DNA of 48,292 bases from Acidimicrobiia bacterium. Lineage in GTDB: Bacteria; Actinomycetota; Acidimicrobiia; Spongiisociales; UBA11373. Under the pieces are notes generated by a model. The model ran no database searches. It saw nothing but the letters and a program-made list of their open reading frames with translations, and was not told the origin of the DNA. The DNA lies in assembly GCA_029263095.1 (NCBI GenBank), contig JAJCYA010000038.1, forward strand, positions 1-48,292, written 5' to 3'. Each line of letters opens with the position of its first letter. Within the stretch, counting starts at the first letter, position 1. Positions 33,652 through 45,242 of the stretch are shown in pieces. Made by a program: the position numbers and the translations under genes.

Positions 33652-36600
33652 ATGACAGCGCCTCTCGCCGCCCTCGTAGACCGTTGGGCGGCACGACCCG
33701 CGCCGGAGCCATCCGGTTCGCTCGTCGTGCCGCAGGCCGTTCGCGCGTTCTGGCTGGCCGGGCTCGCCTCTCAAAGCGACGGTCCGATCCTGGCGATCGT
33801 CGCCGGAGAACGAGATGCCGAGGACCTCGCCGACGACCTCGAGTTGTTCTCACCGGCCGTTCTTCACCTACCGGCCTGGGAAACGCTCCCCTTCGAGCAT
33901 GTGTCTCCGAACGTGGCGACGATGGCCGCCCGCATGCAGGCACGTCATGTGTTGCGTCAAGGCCACCCGGGATCGGTGGTCGTTTCTTCGATCCGAGCCG
34001 CAGTTCAGCGGGTGAGCCCGTCCTCTGTGGAGCCCATCGAGATCGAGGCGAAGCAGTCTGTCGACTTCGACGCGACGATTCGAAAACTTGCCGGGCTCGG
34101 ATACGAACGGACCGATCGTGTCGAAGCTCGCGGCGAGATCGCCGTGCGCGGCGGAATCCTCGACGTCTACCCGGCCCAGGCTGCGACACCGGTTCGAGTT
34201 GACTTCTGGGGCGACATCGTCGAGGAGATCACAACGTTCTCGGTGGCATCGCAGCGCTCAGAGACCGCGATTGAACGCGCTGTGGTCTTCCCGGCGCGGG
34301 AGATGCGACCCGACGCTCATCTGGCAACGGTTGCCGCAACCCTGCGTCAGTCGGCTCCATGGGCCGCCGCCGAGTGGGAACGCATCGTCGAGGGTGTGTC
34401 GTTTCCGGGGATCGAGTCGTGGCTTCCGTGGCTATCCGGAGAGGCAACGGCGATCGAGGAGGCGGACGGCGCAACCTCGATTGTGTTGTTCGAACCGTCC
34501 CGGGCTCGTGATCGGGCCGCCGATCTCGTCACCGAGGAGCGTGAGTTGGCGGCAGCGCTTGCCTCGACATGGGGCCCCGGAGCCCCTGAGGCCGGTGATC
34601 ACCCTGCGCTGTACCTCGATCTCGAGACCTCTTTGCCAGAGGGGAGGACCCTGGAGGCACCGACGCTGGCTGCAGGACCGGGGGCCGAGGCCATCACCAT
34701 CACCGGCCTGGACGCCGTTCCCGGAGATGCCGAATCCGTCGCCGGCGGCATCGGAGGTCTCATCGGCCGCAAGTTCGATGTCATCATCGCCATGGACGGA
34801 ATGGCTGCGGCGGACCGGGTGGCCCGTCTGCTCGGAGAGGAAGGTCTGTCGCTACCGCGTCTCGAATCTGTCGGGACCGGACCGGGCATCATCGCAACGG
34901 GGATTCACCACGGGTTCGTGCTCCCCGAGTTCGGTGTCGCGGTTCTGGGCGAACGCGAGATAGCCGGGCGGCGGCGCGCCCACCGTCGGGTCGGGGTCCG
35001 ATCGACGGGTGGCACCGCCGCCAGATACGGCGACCTCACCGAGGGCGACTTCGTAGTCCACCATCATCATGGGATCGGAAAGTTCGGGGGGCTCGTGACT
35101 CAGAGTCTGGGCGGAATCGAGCGCGATTATCTCCTGGTCGCATACGCCGGACAGGACAAGCTCTATGTTCCGACGGATCAGCTGGCGGCTATCCGTAAGT
35201 ACACGGGTGGCGAATCGCCCCGGGTCAGCCGGATGGGAGGTGCCGACTGGGAACGGACCCGGGGGCGGGTACGCAAGGCAGTCGCCGCCGTCGCCGAGGA
35301 AGTCGTCGCATTGCATCGGGCTCGCGTGCAGGTGGCTGGGTACGCCCATGCGCCCGACTCGCCGTGGCAACGCGAGATGGAGGCGGCCTTCCCGTTCGAG
35401 GAGACCCCCGACCAGCTCACCGCGATCGCCGATGTGAAGCTCGACATGGAGTCGGGGGAGCCCATGGACCGGCTCGTCTTCGGTGATGTCGGCTTCGGCA
35501 AGACCGAGGTTGCGGTGCGAGCCGCCTTCAAGGCAATCCAAGATGGGCGACAGGTTGCGGTGTTGTGCCCGACAACACTGTTGGCCCAGCAGCACCACCA
35601 AACCTTCTCCGACCGGTTCGCTCCCTATCCGGTGCGGGTCGAGATGCTCAGCCGATTCTTGACGCCCAAGCAGCAGCGTGCGGTGGTGGCGGGTGTCGGG
35701 GATGGGTCGGTCGACATTGTCATCGGGACACATCGCCTGTTGAGCGAAGACGTCGGTTTGGAGGGGCTCGGCCTATTGGTCGTCGATGAGGAGCAGCGGT
35801 TTGGTGTTGCCGCCAAGGATCGGATCAAGGCGCTCCGCACCTCCGTTGACGTGCTCACGCTCACCGCCACTCCGATTCCACGCACCCTCGAGATGGCCCT
35901 CACGGGTGTCAGGAAGGTGAGCCGGATCTCAACGCCCCCCGAGGACCGTCATCCGATCCTCACCTTCGTTGGTCCTCAAGACGAACGGGCGGTCTCCGCC
36001 GCCATCCGGCGCGAGATGCTGCGTGAAGGTCAGGTCTTCTACGTACACAACCGTGTGCAGTCGATCGAACACGCAGTGGTCAGGCTGCAGGCTCTGGTTC
36101 CAGAGGCCAGATACGCAATCGCTCACGGTCAGATGAGCGAGGGGCAGTTGGAGCAGGTGATGCTCGACTTCTGGAACGGCGAGTACGACGTACTGGTGGC
36201 TACCACGATCATCGAGTCCGGTCTCGACCTACCGCAGGTCAATACCCTGGTCGTCGAACGAGCCGACATGCTGGGCTTGGCTCAGCTGTATCAGCTTCGG
36301 GGTCGGGTCGGCAGATCGTCGCAACGTGCTTACGCCTATCTGTTCCATCCGGAGGACCAGCGCCTCAGCGAGGAAGCGCATCGTCGTCTCGAGGCCATCG
36401 GGGAGTTCGGCGAGCTGGGTTCGGGCTTCCAACTGGCGATGCGAGACCTCGAGATCCGCGGTGCCGGGAGCATTCTGGGCAATGTCCAATCGGGCCATCT
36501 GTCTGCTGTGGGGTTTGATCTCTATGTCGAGATGGTCGCCGACGCGGTTTCAGAATTGGAGACGGGGCAGGCGCCGACGCCGAGGGCATCGCAGGTACGA

Positions 36601-37014
36601 ATCGACCTTCCGCTCGATGCCCACCTTCCGGAGGAATACGTCCCCGATCAGGCGGCGCGGCTCGAGGCGTACCGCCGTTTGGCGGCTGCCCAGCAGACGG
36701 CCGACGTGGATGACGTCGTGAGGGAGTGGACCGACCGATACGGTCCGCTTCCCGAGAACGCCGAGACGCTCATCGACGTGGCACGGCTGCGAGTAGAGGC
36801 TCTGCGGGTCGGGATCGAGGAGATCGTGGCGATGCGTCGTGAGGTGAGGATTGCACCGATCCGCCTGACCAGCAGCCAGGAGGTGCGGGTCCAGCGGCTG
36901 TCTCGTCGGGCGGTCGTGCGTGACCGCGCCCTCTTCCTTCCAGCGCCGGGGAATGACCCGGCGACGGAGTTGATCGACTTCATCCGTACAATGTGGCCCC
37001 CCGATCGGGATTGA
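33652..37014 (+). CDS. mfd: transcription-repair coupling factor Mfd
   Basis: The 1120-residue ATPase removes stalled RNA polymerase and recruits UvrA. Order of domains: UvrB-homology region (about 1-340, with LPAWETLPFEHVSPN and VRGGILDVYPA), a CarD-like RNA polymerase interaction domain (about 460-520, FVVHHHHGIGKFGGL), RecG-type helicase domains with Walker A GDVGFGKTE (about 611) and DEEQ box VVDEEQRFGV (about 711), arginine-finger segment GRVGRSSQRAYAYL (about 883), then the C-terminal TRCF domain. Length is normal. ATG 33652 precedes the first homologous segment closely. The gene is followed without a gap by a parvulin-type isomerase. Confidence 0.98.
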   Translation: MTAPLAALVDRWAARPAPEPSGSLVVPQAVRAFWLAGLASQSDGPILAIVAGERDAEDLADDLELFSPAVLHLPAWETLPFEHVSPNVATMAARMQARHVLRQGHPGSVVVSSIRAAVQRVSPSSVEPIEIEAKQSVDFDATIRKLAGLGYERTDRVEARGEIAVRGGILDVYPAQAATPVRVDFWGDIVEEITTFSVASQRSETAIERAVVFPAREMRPDAHLATVAATLRQSAPWAAAEWERIVEGVSFPGIESWLPWLSGEATAIEEADGATSIVLFEPSRARDRAADLVTEERELAAALASTWGPGAPEAGDHPALYLDLETSLPEGRTLEAPTLAAGPGAEAITITGLDAVPGDAESVAGGIGGLIGRKFDVIIAMDGMAAADRVARLLGEEGLSLPRLESVGTGPGIIATGIHHGFVLPEFGVAVLGEREIAGRRRAHRRVGVRSTGGTAARYGDLTEGDFVVHHHHGIGKFGGLVTQSLGGIERDYLLVAYAGQDKLYVPTDQLAAIRKYTGGESPRVSRMGGADWERTRGRVRKAVAAVAEEVVALHRARVQVAGYAHAPDSPWQREMEAAFPFEETPDQLTAIADVKLDMESGEPMDRLVFGDVGFGKTEVAVRAAFKAIQDGRQVAVLCPTTLLAQQHHQTFSDRFAPYPVRVEMLSRFLTPKQQRAVVAGVGDGSVDIVIGTHRLLSEDVGLEGLGLLVVDEEQRFGVAAKDRIKALRTSVDVLTLTATPIPRTLEMALTGVRKVSRISTPPEDRHPILTFVGPQDERAVSAAIRREMLREGQVFYVHNRVQSIEHAVVRLQALVPEARYAIAHGQMSEGQLEQVMLDFWNGEYDVLVATTIIESGLDLPQVNTLVVERADMLGLAQLYQLRGRVGRSSQRAYAYLFHPEDQRLSEEAHRRLEAIGEFGELGSGFQLAMRDLEIRGAGSILGNVQSGHLSAVGFDLYVEMVADAVSELETGQAPTPRASQVRIDLPLDAHLPEEYVPDQAARLEAYRRLAAAQQTADVDDVVREWTDRYGPLPENAETLIDVARLRVEALRVGIEEIVAMRREVRIAPIRLTSSQEVRVQRLSRRAVVRDRALFLPAPGNDPATELIDFIRTMWPPDRD

Positions 37015-37019
37015 TCCTC

Positions 37020-37931
37020 TTGCGTAAGTTGTCAGCACTCATCGTCGTGCTCGCCCTCGTGGCGGTTGCCTGCTCATCCGGATCTGGTGTCGTCGCCACG
37101 GTTGGCGCCACCGATCTCACCGAGGCCGACATCGGGGATTTCTTCGAGTCGGACACGCTCCCGATCGACGAGTCGCTCCGGGAGGCGATCTTTGCCTTGC
37201 TGGCTCGCGAGATCCTGCTGCAAGGGCTCGGAGCCGACTTCGACCTCGAATTGGACCAGACTGAAGTAGATTCGGTCTACGGCGACCTCATCGCTCAGAT
37301 GGAGGAAGCCGCCATGACTCCGGAGGATTTCCTCGGGGTGCCCGATGCCAGCGTTGCCATGGTGCGATTCAATGCAGAGATCGGTGTGATCAGAGAGCAG
37401 GTGGTCGAGGGGCTGATTCAGCAGCCCGAGACCATCGAAGCCTTCTTCAGTGAGCCGGTGGCCTACACGACCGTCTGTGTCCGTCACGTCCTTGTGGCGA
37501 CGACCGAGGAAGCGGAAGACGTTCTTGCTCGCCTCGACGGCGGAGAGGACTTCGCCGCAGTGGCCACCGAAGTATCGCTCGACACGGGGACGCCGGGCGG
37601 CGATCTCGGTTGCTCTCCCGCGGGTCGCTACGTACCGGAGTTCGCCCAAGCGTCGGTCACCGCCGACATCGGTGCTTTGACGGGACCGATCGAGACCGAT
37701 TTCGGGTTCCATCTGCTGGTGGTCGATGAGCGGACTGCTCCCACGGAGGAGGAGGTCAAGGCCGACCCGCAGGCCCACCTGACCGATGCCGATGTGAATG
37801 CAATCTGGACCGAGTGGTTCAACGAAACGTTGCAGACGGCCGAGGTGACCCTCGACGAGAAGTACGGCTTCTGGAGCTCCGTCGGAATCATCCCGCCGGA
37901 TCGTCCGGATCTCGTTCCGACCGAGGAATGA
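37020..37931 (+). CDS. parvulin-type peptidyl-prolyl isomerase lipoprotein
   Basis: The protein has a signal peptide (LRKLSALIVVLALVAVAC) with lipobox AVAC, then an N-terminal SurA/PrsA-like helical region (about 35-145) and a PpiC rotamase domain (about 150-250: VRHVLVATTEEAEDVLARL, GEDFAAVATEVSLD, GGDLGCSPAGRYVPEF, GPIETDFGFHLLVVDER). It probably helps exported proteins fold outside the membrane. The start is TTG at 37020 (used here because it directly precedes the signal peptide), TTG at 37011 overlapping the mfd stop, or GTG at 36993. ATGA overlap with mazG follows. Confidence 0.9.
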   Translation: MRKLSALIVVLALVAVACSSGSGVVATVGATDLTEADIGDFFESDTLPIDESLREAIFALLAREILLQGLGADFDLELDQTEVDSVYGDLIAQMEEAAMTPEDFLGVPDASVAMVRFNAEIGVIREQVVEGLIQQPETIEAFFSEPVAYTTVCVRHVLVATTEEAEDVLARLDGGEDFAAVATEVSLDTGTPGGDLGCSPAGRYVPEFAQASVTADIGALTGPIETDFGFHLLVVDERTAPTEEEVKADPQAHLTDADVNAIWTEWFNETLQTAEVTLDEKYGFWSSVGIIPPDRPDLVPTEE

Positions 37932-39367
37932 GCGGCCCGGTTCGGATCGTCGGGCTCGGCCCAGCGGGATTGGACCGAGTTTCGGGGACGATCCGCTCCA
38001 TCCTGGAGGACGAGGCGACTCCCGTCGTGGGCCGTACCAGGCACCACCCCGCCTCTGCCGATCTCGAGGCGATAAGACCGGTGATCTGGTGCGACGACCT
38101 GTACGAGTCGGGTGACACCTTCGACGAGGTGTACGGGGCGATCGCGGCACGGGTGCTCGACCTCGCCTCGGCGGGACCCGTGACCTATGTGGTTCCCGGT
38201 TCGGCTGTAGTGGGGGAGCGAGCGGTGGCCGCGATTCGTGTTCGTGCGAATCAAGCAGACATCCCATGTGAGGTGGAAGCGGGTGAGTCGTTTCTCGACT
38301 TGGCCTTGGAGAAGGCCGAGATCGACCCGTTCGATCGCGGGATGCAGGTGATCGACGCCCACTCATTGCCCGACCCTTTGCTGCTCCACCTGCCGACTCT
38401 GATAGTGCAGATGGATGGGCCCGAGGCCTTCACCCGGGTGCACGAGCAGCTCTCCCGGCTCCTTGAGAGCGATGCATTGCTCACCGTGCTGACCGATCTC
38501 GGAACCGAAGCAGAATCGGTGGCGAGGATCCCGCTCGGCGATCTTCGGCCGGACCATTGCGGTCTCCGGGTGACCCTCGCGCTTGATGTCGAAGCCCCCG
38601 GATGGCCCGGACTGGTTCGAACCAACGCACGGCTTCGTCGGGAGTGCCCTTGGGATCGCGAACAGACCCATCATTCGTTGGCCCGCCACCTTCTGGAGGA
38701 GGCGTACGAGACGCTCGATGCAATCGAGGCGCTCTCTGCCGATGCTCCAAGAGGAGAGACCGATCTCGATGGATATGTGCACCTCGAAGAGGAGCTCGGC
38801 GATCTCCTGCTACAGGTCGTCTTCCACGCCACGCTCGCCACCGAGGCCGAAATGTTTGGTATCGAGGAGGTTGCCGAGTCGATTCGCCGCAAGCTGATAC
38901 GGCGTCATCCTCACGTCTTTGGCGACGTGGAGGCAGAGACGGCCGACCAGGTGGTCGCCAACTGGGAGGCACTCAAGCAAGACGAGAAGGGCCGTGACTC
39001 CGTGCTCGACGGAGTGCCGTTGGCGTTGCCTGCCCTCACCAGAGCATTGGAGCTTCAGACCCGAGCCGGCGCCATCGGGTTCGATTGGCCAAACCTCGAC
39101 GGTGTGGTGGCCAAGGTGCGAGAAGAGCTTGCCGAGGTGCTCGATGCGCTCGACGATCCCGAGTCGGTCCGATCCGAGATCGGCGACCTTCTCTTTTCTG
39201 TGGTCAATCTCGCCCGCCATCTGGCAGTCGATCCCGAATTGGCACTGCGCAGTGCCGGCAACCGCTTTGAGAGACGCTTTCGAGTGGTGGAGGAAGGCGG
39301 GGATCTGCCAGGCGCATCACTCGAGGAACTCGACCGCCGTTGGGAACAGGCGAAGAACGACGAGTAG
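37928..39367 (+). CDS. mazG: MazG-family nucleoside triphosphate pyrophosphohydrolase with methylase-like N-terminal domain
   Basis: The 479-residue protein is a fusion of the YabN type. An N-terminal tetrapyrrole-methylase-like domain (about 1-215: RIVGLGPAGLDRVS, VTYVVPGSAVVGERAV) is joined to two MazG domains (about 240-480: EEAYETLDAIE, EEELGDLLLQVVFHATLATE, EELAEVLDALDD, EIGDLLFSVVNLARHL). The acidic EExxE/ExxD residues bind Mg2+ for hydrolysis of NTPs to NMP and pyrophosphate. ATG 37928 overlaps the stop of the isomerase (ATGA); an in-frame start at 37814 is rejected. The substrate of the methylase domain is unknown. Confidence 0.95.
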   Translation: MSGPVRIVGLGPAGLDRVSGTIRSILEDEATPVVGRTRHHPASADLEAIRPVIWCDDLYESGDTFDEVYGAIAARVLDLASAGPVTYVVPGSAVVGERAVAAIRVRANQADIPCEVEAGESFLDLALEKAEIDPFDRGMQVIDAHSLPDPLLLHLPTLIVQMDGPEAFTRVHEQLSRLLESDALLTVLTDLGTEAESVARIPLGDLRPDHCGLRVTLALDVEAPGWPGLVRTNARLRRECPWDREQTHHSLARHLLEEAYETLDAIEALSADAPRGETDLDGYVHLEEELGDLLLQVVFHATLATEAEMFGIEEVAESIRRKLIRRHPHVFGDVEAETADQVVANWEALKQDEKGRDSVLDGVPLALPALTRALELQTRAGAIGFDWPNLDGVVAKVREELAEVLDALDDPESVRSEIGDLLFSVVNLARHLAVDPELALRSAGNRFERRFRVVEEGGDLPGASLEELDRRWEQAKNDE

Positions 39368-39472
39368 GTCTACGGCTCACGGATAACAGACTGGAACGTC
39401 TGCAGGCTGATGCCTGCGGCAAATCGGTTGTTGTTGCTAACTTCACCGCACCCGCCGTAGAAGGGTCAATCC

Positions 39473-40831
39473 GTGCAAACGAAAATCACACTCAACGAGT
39501 CGGACATCCCGACGCAGTGGTACAACATCATTCCCGACCTCCCGGAGCCTCCGCCTCCTGTGCTCCACCCAGGTACCCATCAGCCGGTAGGGCCGGACGA
39601 CTTGGCACCGCTGTTCCCGATGGCGTTGATCCTCCAGGAGGTATCGCAGGAGAGCTACGTCGATATCCCCGGTGAAGTACTCGATGTGTACAAGATGTGG
39701 CGTCCGACGCCCATGTTTCGGGCTCACCGCTTGGAGAAGGCCCTCGATACACCGGCGCGTATCTATTACAAGTATGAGGGCGTGAGTCCTGCCGGGAGCC
39801 ACAAGCCGAACACGGCGGTACCGCAGGCCTTCTACAACTCCCAGGAAGGTGTCAAGAAGCTCACCACCGAGACCGGTGCCGGTCAGTGGGGATCGGCTCT
39901 CGCATTGGCCTGTGCTCTGTTTGGGCTCGAATGCGAGGTTTGGCAGGTGGCGGCCTCATTCGATCTCAAGCCGTATCGCAAGATCATGATGGAGACCTGG
40001 GGCGCCACGGTCCACTCCAGCCCGTCGGATCTCACCTCGGCAGGTCGCGCCATTCTCGAGGCAGATCCCGACAGTCCCGGCAGCCTGGGCATCGCCATCA
40101 GTGAAGCCATCGAAGTTGCGGCGCAGGATCCGGATATCCGGTATTCGTTGGGCAGTGTCCTGAACCACGTGCTGATGCATCAAACGGTTATCGGGGAAGA
40201 GGCCCTCAAACAGATGGCGCTCATCGACGAGCAGCCCGACCTCCTGGTTGGCTGCACCGGTGGCGGCTCCAACTTCGGCGGTCTCAGCTTCCCCTTCCTG
40301 CGGGAGAAGATGGCCGGAAACATGGATCCGACGGTGCGGTGCGTAGAACCGGCGGCCTGCCCGTCATTGACCAAGGGTGAGTACCGCTACGACTTTGGCG
40401 ACACCGCCGGGATGGCCCCGATGGTGAAGATGCACACCCTGGGACACGACTTCGTTCCCGAGCCGATTCATGCAGGTGGCCTGCGGTATCACGGCATGTC
40501 GCCATTGGTGTCACACATCTATGAATTGGGTCTCGTGGAGGCTGAGGCGATCCATCAAGTGGAGTGCTTCGAGGCCGGGGTCCTGTTTGCCCGCACCGAA
40601 GGAATCCTGCCCGCTCCGGAGCCGACCCACGCGATTGCCGCTGCGATTCGCGAGGCCAACCGGTGCAAGGAATCGGGGGAAGAAAAGGTGATCCTCACCG
40701 CGCTGTGCGGCCACGGGCACTTCGATCTGGCGTCGTACGGAGCCTATCTCGCAGGTGAACTGGTCGACTACGACTATCCAGATGAGGCTGTCGCCGCCGC
40801 CATGGAGCGGGTGCCGGTCGTCGCCGACTAG
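39473..40831 (+). CDS. trpB2: TrpB2-type tryptophan synthase beta chain
   Basis: The 452-residue PLP enzyme belongs to the TrpB2 branch of tryptophan synthase beta chains. The N-terminus [20 protein letters not shown] and the long insertions are typical of that branch. Lys111 in GSHKPN is the PLP lysine, and [15 protein letters not shown] binds the cofactor phosphate. TrpB2 enzymes convert indole and serine, usually without tight TrpA partnership. No other trp gene is present in the window, so the role may be indole salvage. GTG 39473 with agaaggg upstream is the start. Confidence 0.93.
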   Translation: MQTKITLNESDIPTQWYNIIPDLPEPPPPVLHPGTHQPVGPDDLAPLFPMALILQEVSQESYVDIPGEVLDVYKMWRPTPMFRAHRLEKALDTPARIYYKYEGVSPAGSHKPNTAVPQAFYNSQEGVKKLTTETGAGQWGSALALACALFGLECEVWQVAASFDLKPYRKIMMETWGATVHSSPSDLTSAGRAILEADPDSPGSLGIAISEAIEVAAQDPDIRYSLGSVLNHVLMHQTVIGEEALKQMALIDEQPDLLVGCTGGGSNFGGLSFPFLREKMAGNMDPTVRCVEPAACPSLTKGEYRYDFGDTAGMAPMVKMHTLGHDFVPEPIHAGGLRYHGMSPLVSHIYELGLVEAEAIHQVECFEAGVLFARTEGILPAPEPTHAIAAAIREANRCKESGEEKVILTALCGHGHFDLASYGAYLAGELVDYDYPDEAVAAAMERVPVVAD

Positions 40832-40908
40832 GACAGGCCGACGTCCACGACGAGAAACGGCTCTGATCCGTCGCCTCATGTAGGTGACCGGCGACTAGAG
40901 ACGTATGA

Positions 40909-42645
<1,737 letters not shown>

Positions 42646-42653
<8 letters not shown>

Positions 42654-43167
42654 CGCCGCCGTCGTGGCGGTGCAGCTCGGACGTCCGCTCCGTTCGCATG
42701 CCGACGTTGTCGTTCGCTGCCACCTCGACCTGCCGGTGGTGATCCGAGTTCCACCGCTGCTCGACGACGGCACTCCATTCCCAACCACGTACTGGCTTTC
42801 GTGTCCGCTGGCGGTTCGACGAATCGGTAGGGTCGAATCGGCGGGCGGGGTCAGGGCGATGGAGCGCCGGGCGTCGGCAGATGCCGAGTTTGGGGCTGCG
42901 CTCGAAGCAGCCCACAACCGCTACAGAGCGGACCGCGACGCCCTACTGCCCGGCGACGCCGATCCGGTACCGAGTGGCGGAGTGGCCGGCGCCCGTACGG
43001 GAGTGAAGTGTCTCCACGCCCATTACGCCGATCACGCTGTCGGCAACGAGAATCCTGTGGGGGCGGTCACCGCCCCGTGGGTGGAGCCGCTCGACTGCGC
43101 CACCGAATGTGTCATCGAGGCGGAATCGGGCGTTGAGGGCAACAGCAGGTGGGTCGAGCCCAGGTGA
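42646..43167 (+). CDS. DUF501 family protein
   Basis: The 173-residue protein matches DUF501, a conserved actinobacterial family found between divIC and ppx. Seen are LRSHADVVVRCHLDLPVVIRV near the start, the FPTTYWLSCPLAVRRIGRVES block, and LHAHYADHAVGNENPVG (histidine- and cysteine-rich, preceded by VKC). The family has no established function. The start is ATG 42646, 8 bases before the end of the ftsB-like gene. Its end overlaps ppx by GTGA. Confidence 0.93.
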
Positions 43168-44066
43168 GGATCGCCGCAGTCGACATCGGGACCAACACGG
43201 TTCGGATGCTCGTGGCCGATGTCGAAGGCCGTCTGATCGAGGACGTCGACCGGGCCGTGGAAGTCGTCGGACTGGGTCGTGGTCTCGACTCCTCGGGCGC
43301 GATTGCTCCTGATTCGATGGAGGCCGCGGCGACGGTCCTGTCGCACTACGGGAGCCGTATTCGGGAGGCGAGTCCATCCCGAATTCGGGTCGTGGCAACG
43401 TCGGCGTCACGCGACGCGTCGAATTCGGGAGAGCTGATGGAGAGAATCGGGTCGACGTTGCGGGTGACTCCCGACGTGATATCCGGTGAGGAGGAGGCCG
43501 GCCTTGCGTTCGCCGGGGCAGTGTGGGGGTCGGGGTTGGAGGGCCGTCACCTGGTGATCGATCCCGGAGGAGGCAGCACCGAATTCGTCTCCGGAGTCCA
43601 GCACCCTGAGTCGGCGGTGAGCATCGACATTGGATCGGTTCGGTTGACGGACATGCTGCTTGCGGCCCGTCCTCCTCGACCCGCCCAACTAGAGAGTGCC
43701 CGCCTTCATGTGCGCCAGATGTTCTCATCCGTTCCGACTCCGAAGCCTCCGGTGAGCATCATCGGGGTGGCCGGGACGTTTACTTCGTTGGCTGCGATCC
43801 ATCTCGGCCTCGACTCGTACGAGCGAACGAAGGTCCACCGCACGGTGCTGAGTCTGGGTGATCTCGACGGTCTGGTGACGGATCTGGCCGCGATGACGGT
43901 GGAGGAGGCCGCTCAGATCCCGTCGCTCGATCCGAAGCGCGCTCCGGTGATACTGGCCGGTGCGGTGGTGGCAGCCGAGGCGGTACGTCGTTCGGGATCG
44001 GACACGGTAACGGTTTCCGAGGCGGACATGCTGGAAGGAATCCTGCTCGATCTCAGCCGAGGGTGA
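43164..44066 (+). CDS. ppx: exopolyphosphatase / pppGpp phosphatase family
   Basis: The 300-residue protein is of the Ppx/GppA actin-fold family. RIAAVDIGTNTVRMLVADVEG is the phosphate-1 region, ATSASRDASNSGELMERI, then ISGEEEAGLAFAGAV, VIDPGGGSTEFV (phosphate-2) and VAGTFTSLAAI follow. It is the short single-unit form, without the C-terminal HD-type domain. The substrate may be polyphosphate or pppGpp; the sequence does not decide. GTG 43164 overlaps the DUF501 stop. It ends 14 bases inside the convergent VOC gene. Confidence 0.93.
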   Translation: MRIAAVDIGTNTVRMLVADVEGRLIEDVDRAVEVVGLGRGLDSSGAIAPDSMEAAATVLSHYGSRIREASPSRIRVVATSASRDASNSGELMERIGSTLRVTPDVISGEEEAGLAFAGAVWGSGLEGRHLVIDPGGGSTEFVSGVQHPESAVSIDIGSVRLTDMLLAARPPRPAQLESARLHVRQMFSSVPTPKPPVSIIGVAGTFTSLAAIHLGLDSYERTKVHRTVLSLGDLDGLVTDLAAMTVEEAAQIPSLDPKRAPVILAGAVVAAEAVRRSGSDTVTVSEADMLEGILLDLSRG

Positions 44067-44667
44067 GTGGACCGGAGAGGGTCTCTATCGTCATGTCGAT
44101 CACACCCGAACCGTCTTCGATTCTGATCCCCACGACGTCCGCCAGTAGCGGGCCGAGAGTGCCGGGAGCCCCGATCGTCACGATCGTGATTCCCATGACG
44201 TCGACTCGGTGCTCGACCGGTGTGGCAGCAGGGTGATCCTCCGGTTGGCACTGCCACTCGATGAAGAAGGGCAGATTGCCGGGTCCGGTCATGTCGGAAA
44301 GTCCGACGAGGCGCCACGACAGGATCGATCCGTCCGGCCTTTGGCGGCTCATAGCCTCCGGCTCCTCATCGAGCGTCCTTCCGATTGAAGCGATGTCATC
44401 GGTTCTCAGACACACTGCAGCAGGAGTGAGGTCGGCAGTCGTGTTGGCGGCCGCCCACCGCCCCATGGCGCTTCCTGCGGCCTCGACCGGTTCCACCACG
44501 GCCATCAACTCCAGGTAGTTGGAGCCGAGCGGGACGATGCGGTTTCCGGTGCCATGCCCGGTGTGTCTTCCTCCAGTGACCGAGGCGAGGCCGTATTCAT
44601 CGAGCAGGTGGTCTGCGGCCCGGCTCAGGTCGGGCACGAGGACGATGACGTGGTCGATTGAGAGCAT
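44053..44667 (-). CDS. VOC/glyoxalase-like protein
   Basis: The 204-residue protein starts with a glyoxalase-type betaalphabetabetabeta unit: LSIDHVIVLVPDLSRAADHL, then HTGHGTGNRIVPLGSNYLEL with histidine and glutamate metal ligands. A second part has FFIEWQ and HPAATPVEHRVDVMGI, a typical Glyoxalase_3 pattern. It probably binds a divalent metal and a small substrate; no reaction can be named. It converges on ppx with a 14-base overlap. ATG 44667 follows a short spacer to the divergent TPR gene. Confidence 0.85.
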   Translation of the reverse strand: MLSIDHVIVLVPDLSRAADHLLDEYGLASVTGGRHTGHGTGNRIVPLGSNYLELMAVVEPVEAAGSAMGRWAAANTTADLTPAAVCLRTDDIASIGRTLDEEPEAMSRQRPDGSILSWRLVGLSDMTGPGNLPFFIEWQCQPEDHPAATPVEHRVDVMGITIVTIGAPGTLGPLLADVVGIRIEDGSGVIDMTIETLSGPLTLG

Positions 44668-44712
44668 GCATAGAGGGTATCTCTGCGCGAGGATGGCGTT
44701 GGAGGTGGCGCT

Positions 44713-45201
44713 GTGACTGATGATCTACACCGAAGGTTCGGAGTCGAGGGGAACAACGAGACCTGGAGGCTGCTCGACGAGGGGCCACCTGGGCCGGATT
44801 CTCCACCCGAAGAGCGGGCGAGATTCCTCTACCGCGCCTATGCCAGCGCTTATCACTGGATGGAGACACCGTCCGGTACTGCCGCCAACCGAGCGCGCGG
44901 TGAGCATCTCATCGCCCGAGCCGCGATCGCAGTCGGAATCCCGGACGTGGGTTTGCGTCATGCCGAGCGCTGTTTGGAGTTGTGTGGCGAGCACACGGAT
45001 CTCGTAGAGGACTGGGATGTCGCCTTTGCCGAGGAGGCGATAGCCCGAGCGCACGCCGCCGCCGGAAACGCGGAGGCCGCCGGGGAGCACCACGCGAAGG
45101 CATCGGCCCTGGGCGCGGCAATCAGTGATGGCGATGATCGGGACGTCTTCCTGGCGGAACTGGCACGAGGACCGTGGTTCGGGTTGGGGGAGACGGACTA
45201 G
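44713..45201 (+). CDS. TPR-like helical protein
   Basis: The 162-residue protein is mainly helical. Segments such as ARFLYRAYASAYHWMETPSG, HLIARAAIAVGIPDVGLRHA, and IARAHAAAGNAEAAGEHHAK form helix pairs of the tetratricopeptide type. It has no signal peptide and no catalytic motif. It is probably a cytoplasmic scaffold or of unknown role. The start is GTG 44713. It ends 41 bases before the convergent GNAT gene. Confidence 0.75.
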   Translation: MTDDLHRRFGVEGNNETWRLLDEGPPGPDSPPEERARFLYRAYASAYHWMETPSGTAANRARGEHLIARAAIAVGIPDVGLRHAERCLELCGEHTDLVEDWDVAFAEEAIARAHAAAGNAEAAGEHHAKASALGAAISDGDDRDVFLAELARGPWFGLGETD

Positions 45202-45242
45202 GCGGTGGCATTGGGCGGCCGCCGACTCCCGGCCTAGTACAC

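Noticed and set aside
32945-34189. 414-residue minus-strand open frame
   Set aside because: Antisense to the SDR gene and mfd; no recognisable domain.
37074-38366. 430-residue minus-strand open frame
   Set aside because: Antisense to the isomerase and mazG, which have clear motifs; the product is arginine/proline-rich.
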